Source: Sphingomonas sp. PAMC 26605 (GTDB taxonomy: Bacteria > Pseudomonadota > Alphaproteobacteria > Sphingomonadales > Sphingomonadaceae). From it: 64,000 bases of DNA. The notes beneath the pieces are model-generated. The model saw only the letters and a list, made by a program, of their open reading frames with translations, made no database searches and was not told the DNA's origin. The translations under genes were made by a program, and so were the position numbers. The stretch is taken from positions 250,992 through 314,991 of the forward strand of contig NZ_JH584241.1 of assembly GCF_000241485.1 (NCBI RefSeq), given 5' to 3'. Below, in pieces: positions 35,417 to 44,316 of the stretch; position 1 is the stretch's first letter, and every line of letters starts with the position of its first letter.

Positions 35417-36034
35417 CTAGATCGACCAAAGATCCTCGATGCTGAGATATTCGGTCAGGATGCAGCCGGCGACGCCGTCGTGCGACCAGCGCACCACCCC
35501 GCGGCGCTCGAGCTCCGGCGCGATCTGCACCTTGACGTGAAGCCCGGCGGTGAACCGCCCATCGTGCACCAGCTTGATCCCGCGCTGCGAAATGTCGCGC
35601 GCGCGCGCGATCTGGATGCCGAGTTCGCTGGTCACCACGACGATTCTTTCCATGGGCAATCGGAGATGCCGCGATTTCGCGTTGGTCTGTTCCGCGTAGA
35701 GGTCGCGCAACACCGCTCTACTGTCGATCGGCGCGGACAGTCTTACGCCGCATCGCGCGCCGTCGTGCCACGCGACATGTCCGCCCAGCGTGCAGGTCTC
35801 GGACAGGTCGATCGCGATCGGGCTGCCGAGCCCGACCTGAAGCTGGCTCGACAGCATCAGCCCTTCGTTCGACAGATTGTGCACCCGGGCCAGGCCGCAC
35901 CGCCCATGCGCATGGACGCGCGCGACGCGATAGACGGTGCGCAGCCGCAGACTGTCCCTGCGGTCGGACAGCTGCGCCGACGTGTCGACCCTTGTGGCCA
36001 CTCCCGGCGCGGGACGATCAAGCTCATTGTGCAT
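35417..36034 (-). CDS. Tandem PilZ-domain protein
   Basis: This 205-residue cytosolic protein has two PilZ-like beta-barrels. The first opens with the RxxxR-type RRDSLRLRTVYR and continues to VHNLSNEGLML and GGHVAWHDGARCGVRL. The second has RARDISQRGIKLVHDG and RRGVVRWSHDGVAGC but lacks a clear RxxxR, so probably only the first binds cyclic di-GMP. It lies behind the FixJ-like regulator gene in the same direction, 89 bases apart. A role in surface attachment fits the pilus genes a few kilobases away, but that is inference. Confidence 0.85.
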   Translation of the reverse strand: MHNELDRPAPGVATRVDTSAQLSDRRDSLRLRTVYRVARVHAHGRCGLARVHNLSNEGLMLSSQLQVGLGSPIAIDLSETCTLGGHVAWHDGARCGVRLSAPIDSRAVLRDLYAEQTNAKSRHLRLPMERIVVVTSELGIQIARARDISQRGIKLVHDGRFTAGLHVKVQIAPELERRGVVRWSHDGVAGCILTEYLSIEDLWSI

Positions 36035-36123
36035 GCGGTTCTCCCTCCCCCGACGTTTCCGAAAGACCGGGCGGGCGGGATAGCTGTGGAAAGTCCTACA
36101 GACTGCGTAGCAAAGCGTTTACC

Positions 36124-36789
36124 TTACGCTTGCTCGGCGGGGAGCGGGTCGAGGCCCGCGGTAATGGCAAGCCGGATCGCGCCGGAAAAGCTCGATTGGC
36201 CGAGCCGGTCCATCATGCTGGCGCGGTGCATCTCGACCGTGCGGTTGCTGATCTGCAGGCGATACGCGATCAGCTTGTTGGGCAATCCCGCGACCATCAG
36301 TTCGAGCACGTCGCGCTCGCGCGGAGTCAGCTGCTCGAGCTTGCGCTGCGCCGCGCGGCGGCGCTGCTTTGCTTCGTCCGCACCGCGCGACGCCACGAGC
36401 GCGGATTCGATCACGGCGATCAGCGCATCCTCGACATAGGGCTTTTCGATGAAATCGACCGCGCCGAGCTTCATCGCCTTGACCGCGCCGCTGACCCCGC
36501 CGAAACCCGTCACCACGATCACCGGGAAAGCCGCGTCGCTGCGCATGACCGCCTGCAGCACGTCGAACCCCCCGACCTCGGGCATCTGCAGGTCGAGCAG
36601 CACCGCGCCGACCGCCAGCTCCGGCAGCGCATCGAGAAAGTCCGCGCCGCCGGCGAAGGCGCGCGGTTGGAATCCGGCGGCCGACAGCATGAACCATGTC
36701 GACCTGCGCACCGTGGCGTCATCATCGACGATGTAGACGATCGGGCGCGGGACGTGTGTGATGGCCTGACTCTCGGGCAAACTGTGCAA
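36124..36789 (-). CDS. FixJ-family response regulator
   Basis: This 221-residue protein has an N-terminal receiver domain, with the acidic pocket at IVYIVDDDATVR, phosphoacceptor D66 in LLDLQMP and lysine in FIEKPYVED, joined to a LuxR/GerE helix-turn-helix (LTPRERDVLELMVAGLPNKLIAYRL split by the usual turn). It lacks a neighbouring kinase on its own strand, but the PAS kinase at 37822 is close and divergent, so cross-talk is plausible. The 337-base gap upstream is shared with the second regulator at 37127. Confidence 0.92.
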   Translation of the reverse strand: MHSLPESQAITHVPRPIVYIVDDDATVRRSTWFMLSAAGFQPRAFAGGADFLDALPELAVGAVLLDLQMPEVGGFDVLQAVMRSDAAFPVIVVTGFGGVSGAVKAMKLGAVDFIEKPYVEDALIAVIESALVASRGADEAKQRRRAAQRKLEQLTPRERDVLELMVAGLPNKLIAYRLQISNRTVEMHRASMMDRLGQSSFSGAIRLAITAGLDPLPAEQA

Positions 36790-37126
36790 TCGAACGGGAC
36801 AGATCTGCTCCTGCGGTCCAATAGTTCAAAAAGCAACGCGGATCGAACCGACACGAAGCGCCGCGCGGGAAGGAATGTATCGGTCGCGGCGCGGGATCTG
36901 AAAAAACTCGGTCGGCAGCGCTTTTTTGTATGGCTCTAGGCTGGCGCTCATTGTCGTGATCTTAACATCGCTCAATCATAGGAGTTCATTAACGAAGTTA
37001 GCGGAAGACGGATTGAACCCGAGTATTGGGATCCGTCATTTTCGATCGCGCTCGCTTGGCTGCGGGAAATGCGTCTTGCGAAACGCCGTTTGCGGCGCGT
37101 GACCAGGCGATAACGGCGCGGAGACG
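36790..37126. other. Divergent intergenic region between two response regulators
   Basis: No gene is seen. The central part (about 36900-37000) is AT-rich, with a T-run and the two likely divergent promoters. No clear inverted repeat or FixK-like box was found by eye. Confidence 0.4.
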
Positions 37127-37828
37127 ATGCCGGTGGCCGCGTACCCCCTGTTCCCCAAGGAGAAACGCTTGCTCTTCGGTCCGATCGCCTCCGCCCCGGT
37201 CTATGTCGTCGATGACGACGCGCTCGTGCGCGAATCGACCCAGTTCCTGCTCGCCACCCTGGGCATCTCCTCGCGGACTTTCGCCGATGGCGCGGGGTTC
37301 CTCGACGCGGTCGAGCAGCTTCCCGATGGCTGCCTGCTCGTCGATCGGGTGATGCCGGGGGTCGGCGGGCTCGAGATCGTGCATGCGCTCCACGCGCGGC
37401 AGCGGCAGATGCCGATCATCCTGATGACCGCGGCCACCAATACGCCGAGCCGCCGGCTCGCCGACACGATCGGTCCCCATACCCTGCTCGAAAAACCCTT
37501 TGCGGAAAGCGCGCTGCTCACCGCGCTCGGCAGCGGTTTTGAAAGGCTCGCCTTCGGTTCGGAGCAGGATGCGGCGAACGCGCGCGACGTCGTCGCGCAA
37601 TTGCCGCCGCTCCAGACCACCATCCTGCGCGGCCTGATCGCGGGGCTGGATACGCCCGCGCTGGCCGAACGCCTCGGCCTTGCCGAAACGCGCGTTCGCC
37701 GGAGCCGCGTCGCGTTGAAGGCGCGGATCGGGGCGCGCGACGTCCATCATGCCATCGCGATCGGCAGACGCGCGGGGTTGCCGCCGTTGCCAGCGCACGA
37801 CGATGAGAAAGCGCCTTCGCGATGGTGA
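37127..37828 (+). CDS. Response regulator with a divergent output domain
   Basis: The 233-residue protein has a receiver domain (PVYVVDDDALVRES, phosphoacceptor D73 in LLVDRVMPG, lysine in LLEKPFAES) and a C-terminal helical region (LQTTILRGLIAGLDTPALAE, then RLGLAETRVRRSRVALKARI) that resembles a LuxR-type helix-turn-helix, although the usual LTxRE start is replaced by LPPLQ. DNA binding is therefore likely but not certain. Its last codons overlap the start of the histidine kinase gene, a strong sign that the two work as a pair. Confidence 0.85.
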   Translation: MPVAAYPLFPKEKRLLFGPIASAPVYVVDDDALVRESTQFLLATLGISSRTFADGAGFLDAVEQLPDGCLLVDRVMPGVGGLEIVHALHARQRQMPIILMTAATNTPSRRLADTIGPHTLLEKPFAESALLTALGSGFERLAFGSEQDAANARDVVAQLPPLQTTILRGLIAGLDTPALAERLGLAETRVRRSRVALKARIGARDVHHAIAIGRRAGLPPLPAHDDEKAPSRW

Positions 37829-39366
37829 GCGCGCCGCCCGCGAGCGTGGCGTGCGCGGCAAGTGCCGAGGAGATCGAGGATTCCCAGCTCCGCTATGCCG
37901 CGATGGAGGAACTGTATCGCTTCACCATGCGGATCAACCGGCAAATTCCCTTCGTCGCGGACGCAAGCGGCGCCTTGCTCTCCATCGATCCGATCTGGGC
38001 CGAATGGCGCGGGGCCCCATTGTCGGCTGCGCTCGGCTTCGGATTGCTCGACGATGCGCATCCGCTCGATCGGGCCGGCGCAAGCGCGGCATGGGACGAG
38101 GCGACGCGGCATGCGCAGACCTTCCTCCATGACTATCGCGTGCGTATGGCGGACGGCGCCTACCGCTGGTTCCGCTGCGCGGCGGAACAGTATCGGGTGG
38201 CGGGCGAGGCGCCGCGCTGGCGCGGCGTGCTGACCGACATCGACGAACTCTGCCATGCGCGGACCGCGGCACAGGCGAGCGAAGCGCGCTTTCGCACCGC
38301 GACGCTCGCAACGCGTGACGTCATCTGGGATCTCGATCTCCAGACCGAGACCATCATCTTCAGCGAGTGTCTTGCCACCGCGTTCGGATACGACATGTCC
38401 CAAACGAACGCGTTGGCGTGGTGGCGCGCGCATATCCATCGCGACGATGTCGACCGGGTCACGGCATCGTTTCGGTCGTCTCCGCCGGGGCAGCGCTGGC
38501 TGTGCGACTGGCGGATGCGACGCGCCGATGGCCACTATATCCATATCCAGGCGCGCGCCTTCATCGAGCGCGGTGCCGGCGGACGGCCGGTCCGCGTCAC
38601 CGGCGCGCTCGCCGATCTGACCGAGGAGCGCGCCACGCAGCGAAAGATCGAACGGCTGCAATCGGAAATGGCGGACAGTTCGCGATCGGGCGCGGCGGCG
38701 GCCTTTGCGATGCTGTCGCACGAGCTCAACCAGCCGCTGACGTCGCTGGCGAATTTCGTTCGAGGGGCGCGGCGGCTGCTCGACCAAGGCGATCCGGAGT
38801 CGCGCGACCGGATCCTCAGCGCGATGGATGCCGCCGCGACCAGCGCTTCGGACGCCGGGGCGATCGTGCATCGGCTGAACGATCTCGTCTCGCACGGCGA
38901 GGGGCGGCTCTCGGCGCAGAACTTGGGGGAGGCGGCGAACGACGCCCGTGCGCTGACCTGCCTCGACACCGCCGGCGCCCAAGTGCGGATCGAGATCGCG
39001 GACGATCTTGGCGACCTCGAGGTGATCGGCGACCGCGTCCAGATCCGCCAGATCTTTCTCAACCTGTTTCGCAACGCGGTCGAAGCGCTCGAGCATACGA
39101 CGAACCCGCGCGTCTCGGTTTCGGTGGAATCGACCGGTGACTTCGCCTGCATCGCGGTCATCGACAATGGCCCGGGCTTCGGCGCTGGCACACCCGAGGC
39201 GCTGTTCGCGCCGTTCACGACGACCAAGGCGAGCGGCGTCGGGCTGGGCCTTTCGATCTGCCGCATGATCATCGAGTCGAACGGCGGGCACATCACTGCC
39301 GAGCCGCATCCGGCCGGCGGCGCGGCGTTCTTTTTCACCATGCCGCTGACCGAAACGACGGCGTGA
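37822..39366 (+). CDS. PAS-domain sensor histidine kinase, FixL-like
   Basis: This 514-residue kinase has no membrane segment. Two PAS-like domains occupy residues ~30-145 and ~155-265 (GVLTDIDELCHAR and GALADLTEERATQRK are the PAC ends). The dimerisation domain follows with phosphoacceptor H300 in AMLSHELNQPLTSLANFVRG, then the ATPase domain with NLFRNAVEALEH, DNGPGFGAG and GVGLGLSICRMIIESNGG. The haem-binding histidine of true FixL cannot be confirmed by eye. The gene overlaps the response regulator by seven bases and ends about 215 bases before the pilus operon, which it may control. Confidence 0.92.
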   Translation: MVSAPPASVACAASAEEIEDSQLRYAAMEELYRFTMRINRQIPFVADASGALLSIDPIWAEWRGAPLSAALGFGLLDDAHPLDRAGASAAWDEATRHAQTFLHDYRVRMADGAYRWFRCAAEQYRVAGEAPRWRGVLTDIDELCHARTAAQASEARFRTATLATRDVIWDLDLQTETIIFSECLATAFGYDMSQTNALAWWRAHIHRDDVDRVTASFRSSPPGQRWLCDWRMRRADGHYIHIQARAFIERGAGGRPVRVTGALADLTEERATQRKIERLQSEMADSSRSGAAAAFAMLSHELNQPLTSLANFVRGARRLLDQGDPESRDRILSAMDAAATSASDAGAIVHRLNDLVSHGEGRLSAQNLGEAANDARALTCLDTAGAQVRIEIADDLGDLEVIGDRVQIRQIFLNLFRNAVEALEHTTNPRVSVSVESTGDFACIAVIDNGPGFGAGTPEALFAPFTTTKASGVGLGLSICRMIIESNGGHITAEPHPAGGAAFFFTMPLTETTA

Positions 39367-39581
39367 TTGCCGCGGTCCGGATGCGGTGCGACCGGCACGC
39401 GGATCCGACAGGCGCAGGGCGATCCCGGCTGCGACGCGCGGCAAGGCAAAATTCTTAAAATAATCCTAATGGCTTAGACGGTAATCGCCCGAGCTATTCC
39501 GCTGCTCGCGGCTGCGTCACTGCGGGGGTGCGCGGTGCGCCCTTTGGGCGGCATCGCAGCGATCACCAACAGGAGACTTTC

Positions 39582-40103
39582 ATGTCCACCAAGCAGATAC
39601 TTTCGCTTTCGCCGCGCATCGTGGCGCTGGCGGCGGCAGCGACCGTCGCCGCCGCAGCCGCGCCCGCCTCGGCCCAAACCGCGACCTCCACGATGGCGGT
39701 CGGCGCAACGGTCACGAACAATTGCATCGTGTCGACCACGCCGATCGCGCTCGGCAACATCGACGTGACGAGCACCGCGGCACGCGACACGACCGGCGGC
39801 ATCGCCGTGACCTGCACCAACGGCGCGGCCTGGTCCGCGGCGGCGGATGCCGGTCAGGCCGCCGGCGCAACGCCTGCTACGCGCCAGATGGCGAGTGGCG
39901 CCGATCTGCTCAACTACGCGCTGTACAGCGATGCCCCGCGGACCGTCCTGTGGGGCGATGGAACGGCCGGCACGGTCGCGATCACCGACGTCGGCACCGG
40001 CGCGGTGCAGAACAAGGTCATCTACGCCAGCGTTCTCCCGGGGCAGGCGACGGTCCATGCCGGCACCTATGCCGACCAGATCAACGTCACCGTCACCTAT
40101 TGA
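39582..40103 (+). CDS. Spore coat U domain pilin subunit (major)
   Basis: This is a 173-residue secreted subunit with a signal peptide ending PASAQ. The SCPU domain follows: an immunoglobulin-like beta sandwich with NNCIVSTTPIALGNIDV at the start, YALYSDAPRTVLWGDG in the middle, and the closing GTYADQINVTVTY that forms the last strand donated or complemented during assembly. AGGAG precedes the ATG. It heads the chaperone-usher operon, and its size suggests the main shaft subunit. The 215-base upstream gap contains an AT-rich stretch that may hold the promoter. Confidence 0.9.
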   Translation: MSTKQILSLSPRIVALAAAATVAAAAAPASAQTATSTMAVGATVTNNCIVSTTPIALGNIDVTSTAARDTTGGIAVTCTNGAAWSAAADAGQAAGATPATRQMASGADLLNYALYSDAPRTVLWGDGTAGTVAITDVGTGAVQNKVIYASVLPGQATVHAGTYADQINVTVTY

Positions 40104-40868
40104 ATGCCGATCCGTCACCTTAGCGGTCTGACGGGCGGGGGCGGTCGTGCGCGCACGGCCGCCCTTGGCATGCCGCTCGCCGCGCTCGCCGCGCTCGGCC
40201 TTGCCGCCGCCGCCGATGCCAGCACCTTTCAGGTCAACCCCGTCGTGCTCGAAGCGCCGGCCGGCGCCCACACCGCGATCCTGACGATCCGCAACAGCGA
40301 GCTGCAGCCGGTCTCGGTCCAGCTTCGGCTGTTCCGCTGGACGCAGCGCGATGGCGCGGACGTCTATGAACCGACCGATACGCTGATTGCGTCTCCGCCG
40401 GTCGCCACGATTGCCGGCGCTGGGTCGCAGCTCGTCCGCGTCGGCCCGCGGGCGGGACAGCTGTCGGGGGCGTATCTCGTCATCATCGAGGAAATCCTCC
40501 CGCCCGCGGTCAACACTGGTGCGGTGCGGATCGCGCTGCGGCTCAACCTGCCGCTGTACGTGATGCCGCGCCTCGGCGCGAAGGCGATGCTGCGCTGGTC
40601 GGGATGGCGCGACGCCACCGGCCATGTCGTGCTGCAGGCGCAGAACGACGGCGCGCGCTACCAGACCGTCGTCGGGATCAGCGCTGCCACGCCGGGGCAG
40701 AAGGGCGTGCGCCTCACCACGCATTTCGGCGCGGTTCTGCCCGGGGGCAGCAAGCGATGGGACGTCGGCCCGCATCCCGAGCTAGCCGGCGGTAGCGCGC
40801 TGGAGCTGCTGGTGGAGGGCAGTGACGGCGTCGTGACGCGGTCACCGGTGACGCTGGCGCCGCGCTAG
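40104..40868 (+). CDS. Periplasmic pilus chaperone
   Basis: This 254-residue chaperone begins directly after the stop of the first pilin. A signal peptide (AALAALGLAAAADAS) leads into the first immunoglobulin domain, with FQVNPVVLEAPAGAHTAILTI and the conserved RVGPRAGQLSGAYLVIIEEI strand used to complement subunits. The second domain is shorter and ends SPVTLAPR. Domain lengths fit the archaic (Csu-like) family and not the classical FGS/FGL chaperones. Confidence 0.88.
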   Translation: MPIRHLSGLTGGGGRARTAALGMPLAALAALGLAAAADASTFQVNPVVLEAPAGAHTAILTIRNSELQPVSVQLRLFRWTQRDGADVYEPTDTLIASPPVATIAGAGSQLVRVGPRAGQLSGAYLVIIEEILPPAVNTGAVRIALRLNLPLYVMPRLGAKAMLRWSGWRDATGHVVLQAQNDGARYQTVVGISAATPGQKGVRLTTHFGAVLPGGSKRWDVGPHPELAGGSALELLVEGSDGVVTRSPVTLAPR

Positions 40869-40879
40869 GCGCGTCGCGA

Positions 40880-43129
40880 ATGGTCGCCGCTCCGATCGCG
40901 ATTGTCGCGCCCGCCGCAGCCGACGCGCTGCAGGCCGCGTGGCTCGCCGTGACGATGAACGGCGTCGCGCAGGGCGACGTGCTCGTCCAGCGTCGCGCGG
41001 GGCGTGTCTATGTCCCGGCCGAGGCGCTGCGGCGCTGGGGGGTGACGCTCGACGGATTGGCGATCGTCACGCTCGACCATCAGCCCTATGTCGCGCTCGG
41101 TGGCGACGGCCTTGCCTATACGGTGGAGGAAGCGACGCAGGCCTTGCGGCTGACGGTCGCCCCCGCGCGACTGCAAGCGACATCGCTCCCGGCGCGGCGC
41201 GTATCGCTCGGTCGCGTGGCGCGCAGCGGCTGGGGCGGGTTCGTCAATTACGATCTGCTTGCCGACCGCAGCTATGGCAGCACCAGCGTGAGCGGGCTGT
41301 TTGAAGTCGGGCTGTTCTCGCCGCTGGGATCGGGCACGAGCACCTTCGTCGCGCGCTCGTCCGGGCCCGGCGCGAATGTGGTGCGGCTCGAATCGGGCTG
41401 GACGATCGACGATCCCGACCGGTTGCGCTCGCTACGGATCGGCGACAGCGTCACCCGCTATGGCATCGGCGGGACGCCGTTTCGCTTCGCCGGGCTTCAG
41501 TTCGGGCGCAGCTTCGAGACCCAGCCAGGCTATGTCACGCTACCCTTGCCGACGCTCGGCGGTGCGGCGGCGCTCCCCTCCGTCGCCGATATCTACGTCA
41601 ACAACGTGTTGACGGGGCATCAGGACGTCCGACCCGGGCCGTTCGCGATCACCGACGTGCCTGTCGTCAGCGGCGCGGGGCAGGTCAGCCTGGTGGTGCG
41701 CGACATGCTCGGCCGGCAGACCACGATCAGCCAATCCTATTACACCGCGCCCGACCTGCTGCGCGCCGGGCTGTCCGATTATTCGTTCGAGGCCGGTGTC
41801 GCGCGCCGCGACTTCGGCACGCGCAGCTTTTCCTACGGATCGGCGTTTGCGGCGGCGACCTATCGCTACGGCCTGTCCGACACGCTCACCGGCGAGGCGC
41901 ATGCCGAGGCGACGCCGCGGCTCCAGCAAGCCGGCGCGGCGGCCGATTTCGTGCTCCCCGGCGTCGCGCTCATCACGCTCGGCGCCGCGGCCAGCCACGC
42001 GCCGAGCGGGGCGGGGGCGATGGTGACCGCGGGGATCCAGCGCAATGCGCCGCGCATCTCGTACGGCGTCACCGCCGAGCTCCTCTCCGATGCGTATGTG
42101 ACCTATGGGAGCTCGTACAAGAGCCCGCGGCGCTCGGTGACGGCGTTCGTCGGGATGCCGGTGCGATTCGGGTCGATCGGCGGGTCCTTCACGACGCGCA
42201 GCTATCGCAGCGCCCCCAGCCTGCAGATCACCAGCCTCAACGCGACGATCCACGCGACGCGCTTTGCAAGCTTCAACCTGATCGGCAGCAAGACCTGGGG
42301 CGCGGTCGCTGACACGGCAGTGCAACTGCTGATGCTCGTGCCGCTCGGCCGGCGGACGAGCGCCAGTGCCGGCGTCAGCGCGCATGGCGCGGGCGAGTCG
42401 GCGGTCGCGACGCTGCAACGCGATCTGCCGGTGGGGGACGGGATCGGCTACCGGGTCAGCGGCGAGGCCGGCGAAATCGATCGGCTCGACGGCGAGGTGT
42501 CGCTCCAGACCGGGGTCGGCACCTATTCGGTCGAGGGGAGCTGGACCGATCAGGGCGGCGGGGTGCGGCTTTCCGCCTCGGGGTCGATCGGCATGATCGA
42601 CGGCAATGTGTTCGCGGCGCGCCCGCTGACGCAAAGCTTCGCCGCGGTGCGCGTCGGGGATTTCCCCGATGTCGGGGTCTATGCCGACAATCAGCTGGTC
42701 GGCCACACCGGCCGCAATGGCCTGATGATCGTGCCCAATTTGCGCATGTTCGACGACAATCCGCTGCGCATCGACACCGACGATGTCCCGATGACCGCGC
42801 AGATCGTCACCGACAAGCAGACCGTCCGGCCGCCCCGGCGATCGGGCGTCCATGTCGATTTCGCGGTGGTCGACGAGCGCGATGCGATCCTGACGGTCGT
42901 GCTCGCCGATGGGACTGCGTTGCCGAAGGGCGCACGCGTGGTGAGCGGAAGCGGTGAGGAGACCGTCTCGGCCGCCGGTGGCGAGATCTATCTGGCGCAT
43001 TTGCGCGCCACGACCACGGTAACCGTCGCGCTGGAGAAGACCGCATGCAGTTTCGACGTAACGCGCCCCGCCGACAGCGGCGCACAGCCGCGGCTCGGCC
43101 CCTTCACCTGCGCGCTGCGGCCGTCATGA
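40880..43129 (+). CDS. Outer-membrane usher, FimD/PapC family
   Basis: This 749-residue beta-barrel pore receives chaperone-subunit complexes and extrudes the fibre. A short N-terminal signal-like stretch precedes the periplasmic domain. The barrel carries many alternating strands, with RPGPFAITDVPVVSGAGQVS and LVVRDMLGRQ marking the start of the pore, and AAVRVGDFPDVGVYADNQLV and GHTGRNGLMIVPNLRMFDDN near the end. It is shorter than classical ushers, as is normal for the archaic family. Its stop overlaps the next subunit's ATG. Confidence 0.92.
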   Translation: MVAAPIAIVAPAAADALQAAWLAVTMNGVAQGDVLVQRRAGRVYVPAEALRRWGVTLDGLAIVTLDHQPYVALGGDGLAYTVEEATQALRLTVAPARLQATSLPARRVSLGRVARSGWGGFVNYDLLADRSYGSTSVSGLFEVGLFSPLGSGTSTFVARSSGPGANVVRLESGWTIDDPDRLRSLRIGDSVTRYGIGGTPFRFAGLQFGRSFETQPGYVTLPLPTLGGAAALPSVADIYVNNVLTGHQDVRPGPFAITDVPVVSGAGQVSLVVRDMLGRQTTISQSYYTAPDLLRAGLSDYSFEAGVARRDFGTRSFSYGSAFAAATYRYGLSDTLTGEAHAEATPRLQQAGAAADFVLPGVALITLGAAASHAPSGAGAMVTAGIQRNAPRISYGVTAELLSDAYVTYGSSYKSPRRSVTAFVGMPVRFGSIGGSFTTRSYRSAPSLQITSLNATIHATRFASFNLIGSKTWGAVADTAVQLLMLVPLGRRTSASAGVSAHGAGESAVATLQRDLPVGDGIGYRVSGEAGEIDRLDGEVSLQTGVGTYSVEGSWTDQGGGVRLSASGSIGMIDGNVFAARPLTQSFAAVRVGDFPDVGVYADNQLVGHTGRNGLMIVPNLRMFDDNPLRIDTDDVPMTAQIVTDKQTVRPPRRSGVHVDFAVVDERDAILTVVLADGTALPKGARVVSGSGEETVSAAGGEIYLAHLRATTTVTVALEKTACSFDVTRPADSGAQPRLGPFTCALRPS

Positions 43130-43566
43130 GGCGGGTGAGGCCACTCGGGTGCGCGCTCACGCTGCTTGGACTGCTGGCCAGCCGACCGGCACTCGCGGCG
43201 AGCTGCTCGGTCTCGTCCTCGGGGGTCAATTTCGGCGCCTACGACCCGGCCGATGCCGCCGACACGCGCGGCACCGGAACGGTGCGGCTCAGCTGCGACG
43301 CCGCGGTCACCGCGAGCGTTGCGCTCAGCGGCGGGGGGCGTTCGGCGACCGACCATGCGATGAGCAACGGTATCAGCCAGCTCGGCTATGGGCTCTATAC
43401 CGACGCCCAGCGCAGCACGCTCTGGGGGGACGGGACGGGGGGCTCGCAGACCGTCGCGTTCGACGGCACGGTGGTCGATCGCTCGGTCTATGGCGCGATC
43501 CCGGCACGGCAGCGGGTGACGGCCGGGAGCTATGCCGATACGATCACGCTGACCGTGAGCTATTAG
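43126..43566 (+). CDS. Spore coat U domain pilin subunit (second)
   Basis: The ATG at 43126 overlaps the usher stop (ATGA) and gives a 146-residue protein with a clean signal peptide (LTLLGLLASRPALAA). The SCPU domain is complete, with two cysteines (ASCSVSSSG and RLSCDAA), YGLYTDAQRSTLWGDGTGG and the terminal AGSYADTITLTVSY. Archaic systems normally encode four subunits including a two-domain tip; only two single-domain subunits are present here, so this one may serve as the tip. Confidence 0.9.
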   Translation: MRRVRPLGCALTLLGLLASRPALAASCSVSSSGVNFGAYDPADAADTRGTGTVRLSCDAAVTASVALSGGGRSATDHAMSNGISQLGYGLYTDAQRSTLWGDGTGGSQTVAFDGTVVDRSVYGAIPARQRVTAGSYADTITLTVSY

Positions 43567-43628
43567 CCGGGGCGGCGCTGGTGCGCCTTCCGGGCTCCTG
43601 GAATCATTGACGATAGTCGCGCGGGCGC

Positions 43629-43656
43629 CCAATATTGTCACCGATGACAATATTGG
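43629..43656. promoter_or_regulatory. Perfect 12+12 bp palindrome over the TetR start codon
   Basis: CCAATATTGTCA and TGACAATATTGG are exact reverse complements around CCGA. The ATG of the TetR gene (43644) lies inside the palindrome. This is the expected form of a TetR operator, here placed so that binding would also cover the start of the message. Confidence 0.75.
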
Positions 43657-44267
43657 ATGCGTCCCCGCGTCGACGCCGGCGCCACCCCGACGAGTTGCGT
43701 GACGAGGCGCTCGCCGCGGCACGTCGACTGCTGCTGGCGGACGGGCCGAGCGCGGTGACGCTGCAAGCCGTGGCGCGCGCGCTGAACATGGCGCACGGGA
43801 ACATCACGCATCATTTCGGATCGGCCGCGAAGCTCCAGGCGGTGTTGGCGGATGCGCTGATTGCCGAGCTGCTCGCGGCGGTCTCGACCGGAACGCGGCG
43901 GCTTCGGTCGGGCGAGATCGATGAGGCCGATCTGGTCGATCTGGTGTTCGACACGTTCGAGGAAAGCGGGGTCGGGCGCCTGATCGGCTGGCTCGCCGCG
44001 CAGCGCAGCGTCCAGCTCGACACGCTCTATCACCGCTTCGCGCAAGCCTCCCGCGACCTTTCCGGCGCCCGCGACGATGGCGCGATCCTGACCGACGAAG
44101 CCTTGTCCCCGGTCATCGCGACCGTCGTCATAGCAGCTTTGGGGGCATCGCTGATCGGCCCCGGCATGTCCGCGGCGCTGGGGTTGCCCGTCGCGTTCAT
44201 GCGCGCGCAGGCGACGGCCGATTTCGTGCGGCAGCGTCAGGCGGCGGCAACGCATCGGGGCGAATGA
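43644..44267 (+). CDS. TetR-family transcriptional regulator
   Basis: This 207-residue repressor-type protein has an arginine-rich N-terminal arm (SPRRRRRHPDE) and the helix-turn-helix at LQAVARALNMAHGNITHHFG, followed by an all-helical ligand domain. The ATG at 43644 is preferred to a TTG three codons upstream; both lie inside the palindrome, and no Shine-Dalgarno sequence is obvious, so the message may be leaderless. It stands alone between the pilus operon and the leftward esterase/receptor locus, and its target beyond itself is unknown. Confidence 0.88.
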   Translation: MTILDASPRRRRRHPDELRDEALAAARRLLLADGPSAVTLQAVARALNMAHGNITHHFGSAAKLQAVLADALIAELLAAVSTGTRRLRSGEIDEADLVDLVFDTFEESGVGRLIGWLAAQRSVQLDTLYHRFAQASRDLSGARDDGAILTDEALSPVIATVVIAALGASLIGPGMSAALGLPVAFMRAQATADFVRQRQAAATHRGE

Positions 44268-44316
44268 TCCGGGCGGGGAGCGTCGGCGCACGGAGCGCCT
44301 GTTCGCGCGTGCGGCA

